Source: Sandaracinaceae bacterium (lineage in GTDB: Bacteria > Myxococcota_A > Polyangia > Polyangiales > Sandaracinaceae). From it: a stretch of DNA of 16,206 nt. The notes under the pieces were generated by a model. It had not been told where the DNA came from. It searched no databases and worked only from the letters and a program-made list of their open reading frames with translations. A program made the translations under genes and the position numbers. The DNA lies in the NCBI GenBank assembly GCA_025056955.1, contig JANWYL010000042.1, positions 1-16,206 of the forward strand. Direction: 5' to 3'. Within the stretch, counting starts at the first letter, position 1. Each line of letters starts with the position of its first letter. Shown here piece by piece: positions 15,023 through 16,206 of the stretch.

Positions 15023-16198
15023 ATGGGTGGCAAGTGCGGTCAATCCATCTCATCGAAGTTCAGGTGGTTGAGTTTCGCAACGCTTTTGCTCCTTCTTGGG
15101 GCATGTGAGGGCAATCTCGGTGTCCCACAAGACGGGCGTTCTTCTTCCCGCTCCTTCTCACCCCTGGTGGGCGGGCAATTCACCTACGAAAGACCTCACG
15201 TTGGGCTCTTCGAAATCCATTATCCGAACGGAACTTATACGTTTTGCACGGCCACCCTGATCAGCCCAAGGGTGATCATCACGGCTGCACATTGTTTTGA
15301 CTATGAATCGAGGGATAACCTTCTCGAAGACCCTCGTCTCTTCCTTTTCAAAATTCAGATCTCTGAGACCGAATCCTACACATACCGCATCATTGCAATG
15401 CGGACATTCGTTACCGTGAGCGACGATCCTGACTATACCTTTCCAGTAGTTGGGCCGTGGGACGTTGGGGTGATGCTTCTCGAAGAAAGCGTTCCTCCCC
15501 ACATCGCCCAGCCAGCGCGATTGGCTCACGAATATCCAGAAGACGGCGAGTGGCTTTCGATCTATGGATATGGATGCCAAAACCGAGAGGGTTGGGGGCG
15601 AGACCGCACTGGCTCTGGCAGAAAGCAGGTGATTCGTACCAGGTGGCCTGTAAGGATTCACCAAGGTTGCCCTGGAGACTCGGGGGGGCCAACCCTTACG
15701 AGCGACGAGCAGGTGGTGCAGGTGAACAGCGGTGGGTGTGAACGAAACAATTGCTTTGACATCTTTGGCGATGTGGTGCGTTATCGCCGCGAGATTGAGG
15801 GTACAATTGCAGAATGGACCGGTGAGCTTCCAAGCCCACCATCTCCTCCAGAACCAGAGCCAGGTACAGAACCAGAACCCAGCAACCACTGCGCATCCCT
15901 CGACTCTTGCGAGTCTGCTGTTTCCACCCCATTCTGTGCCTGGTGTGAGGGCCTCGGACACGGTGTGAGGATTAACCGCGAAGGAGAAGCCCTCGACTTC
16001 TGCCCATCCGGATTCCGCACTGAGTGCTCAACAACGCATGAAGACCGCTGCGGAGAATGGGCTGGCTTGACCGAATTCACCTGCCAAAGCGATGGTGTCA
16101 CCTTCGTGCGGTGTTTGCCAGGTGGAGAACCAGAGTTTGCTTACTGCCCGCACCCATACTCATGCACCCCTGGAAGCACCGAGTGGGCATGCTACTGA
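15023..16198 (+). CDS. Trypsin-fold (S1 family) serine protease lipoprotein with Pro/Glu linker and cysteine-rich tail
   Basis: 391 residues from ATG 15023, chosen over an in-frame ATG at 14966 because GGAGG lies 5 nt upstream. The signal peptide ends in the lipobox LLGAC (Cys28). The S1 protease domain covers about 48-266: LVGGQ at the new N-terminus, His90 in ITAAHCF, Asp147 in WDVGVMLLEE and Ser220 in GCPGDSGGP form the triad. The residue six before the catalytic Ser, which sets S1 specificity, is Gln214 and not Asp, so trypsin-like cleavage after Lys/Arg is not expected. The zymogen site is FSP-LVGG, with no basic residue. A PPxPP/EPEP linker (271-287) leads to a Cys-rich tail (290-391) whose start resembles a PSI repeat with one Cys missing. 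It probably acts at the cell surface or periplasm. It lies 240 nt after the cysteine-rich gene on the same strand. Confidence 0.9.
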   Translation: MGGKCGQSISSKFRWLSFATLLLLLGACEGNLGVPQDGRSSSRSFSPLVGGQFTYERPHVGLFEIHYPNGTYTFCTATLISPRVIITAAHCFDYESRDNLLEDPRLFLFKIQISETESYTYRIIAMRTFVTVSDDPDYTFPVVGPWDVGVMLLEESVPPHIAQPARLAHEYPEDGEWLSIYGYGCQNREGWGRDRTGSGRKQVIRTRWPVRIHQGCPGDSGGPTLTSDEQVVQVNSGGCERNNCFDIFGDVVRYRREIEGTIAEWTGELPSPPSPPEPEPGTEPEPSNHCASLDSCESAVSTPFCAWCEGLGHGVRINREGEALDFCPSGFRTECSTTHEDRCGEWAGLTEFTCQSDGVTFVRCLPGGEPEFAYCPHPYSCTPGSTEWACY

Positions 16199-16206
16199 TC
16201 CAAGCA

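Noticed and set aside
15158..15961. 267-codon minus-strand ORF under the protease gene
   Set aside because: The opposite strand carries a complete catalytic triad and a lipoprotein signal. The antisense frame has no support.

Overview
The window looks like a piece of a GC-moderate chromosome from a Myxococcota-like (former Deltaproteobacteria) bacterium. This is inferred from a PilT whose motifs and gene order (pilT-pilC-pilS) resemble the Myxococcus type IV pilus cluster, a type-A RNase P RNA, an outer-membrane-like protein, and secreted cysteine-rich and trypsin-like lipoproteins. No mobile element, CRISPR array, tRNA or rRNA was seen.

Layout. (1) Positions 1-2044, minus strand: a GT-B glycosyltransferase with an acidic tail, followed by a haem-binding Tll0287-like (DUF3365) lipoprotein that runs off the left edge. 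(2) 2084-5425, plus strand: a putative outer-membrane protein of unknown function, then rnpB with a recognisable promoter and terminator, then an FAD-dependent glycerol-3-phosphate dehydrogenase (glpD). (3) 5479-9537, plus strand: pilT, pilC and a PilS-like membrane histidine kinase, tightly spaced. pilB is not upstream and pilR is not downstream. (4) 9515-11917, minus strand: a compact operon of a TrpG/PabA-type glutamine amidotransferase, an extended SDR/epimerase with an altered catalytic motif, and an alpha/beta hydrolase. (5) 12024-13110: a hotdog-fold DUF4442 protein (plus) converging on a thioredoxin-fold redoxin (minus). (6) 13226-16198, plus strand: a very cysteine-rich putative lipoprotein built from CC-modules and four PSI repeats, followed by a trypsin-fold lipoprotein whose C-terminal tail carries a degenerate PSI-like cysteine pattern.

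How the genes fit together. pilT-pilC-pilS supply pilus retraction, the inner-membrane platform and a sensor, and so suggest twitching motility. The pair at the right end suggests a cell-surface or secreted module of disulfide-rich scaffold plus protease, and is the least conventional part of the window. The rest is housekeeping or peripheral metabolism. The amidotransferase-SDR-hydrolase operon could be a small biosynthetic unit, but its substrate cannot be read from the sequence.
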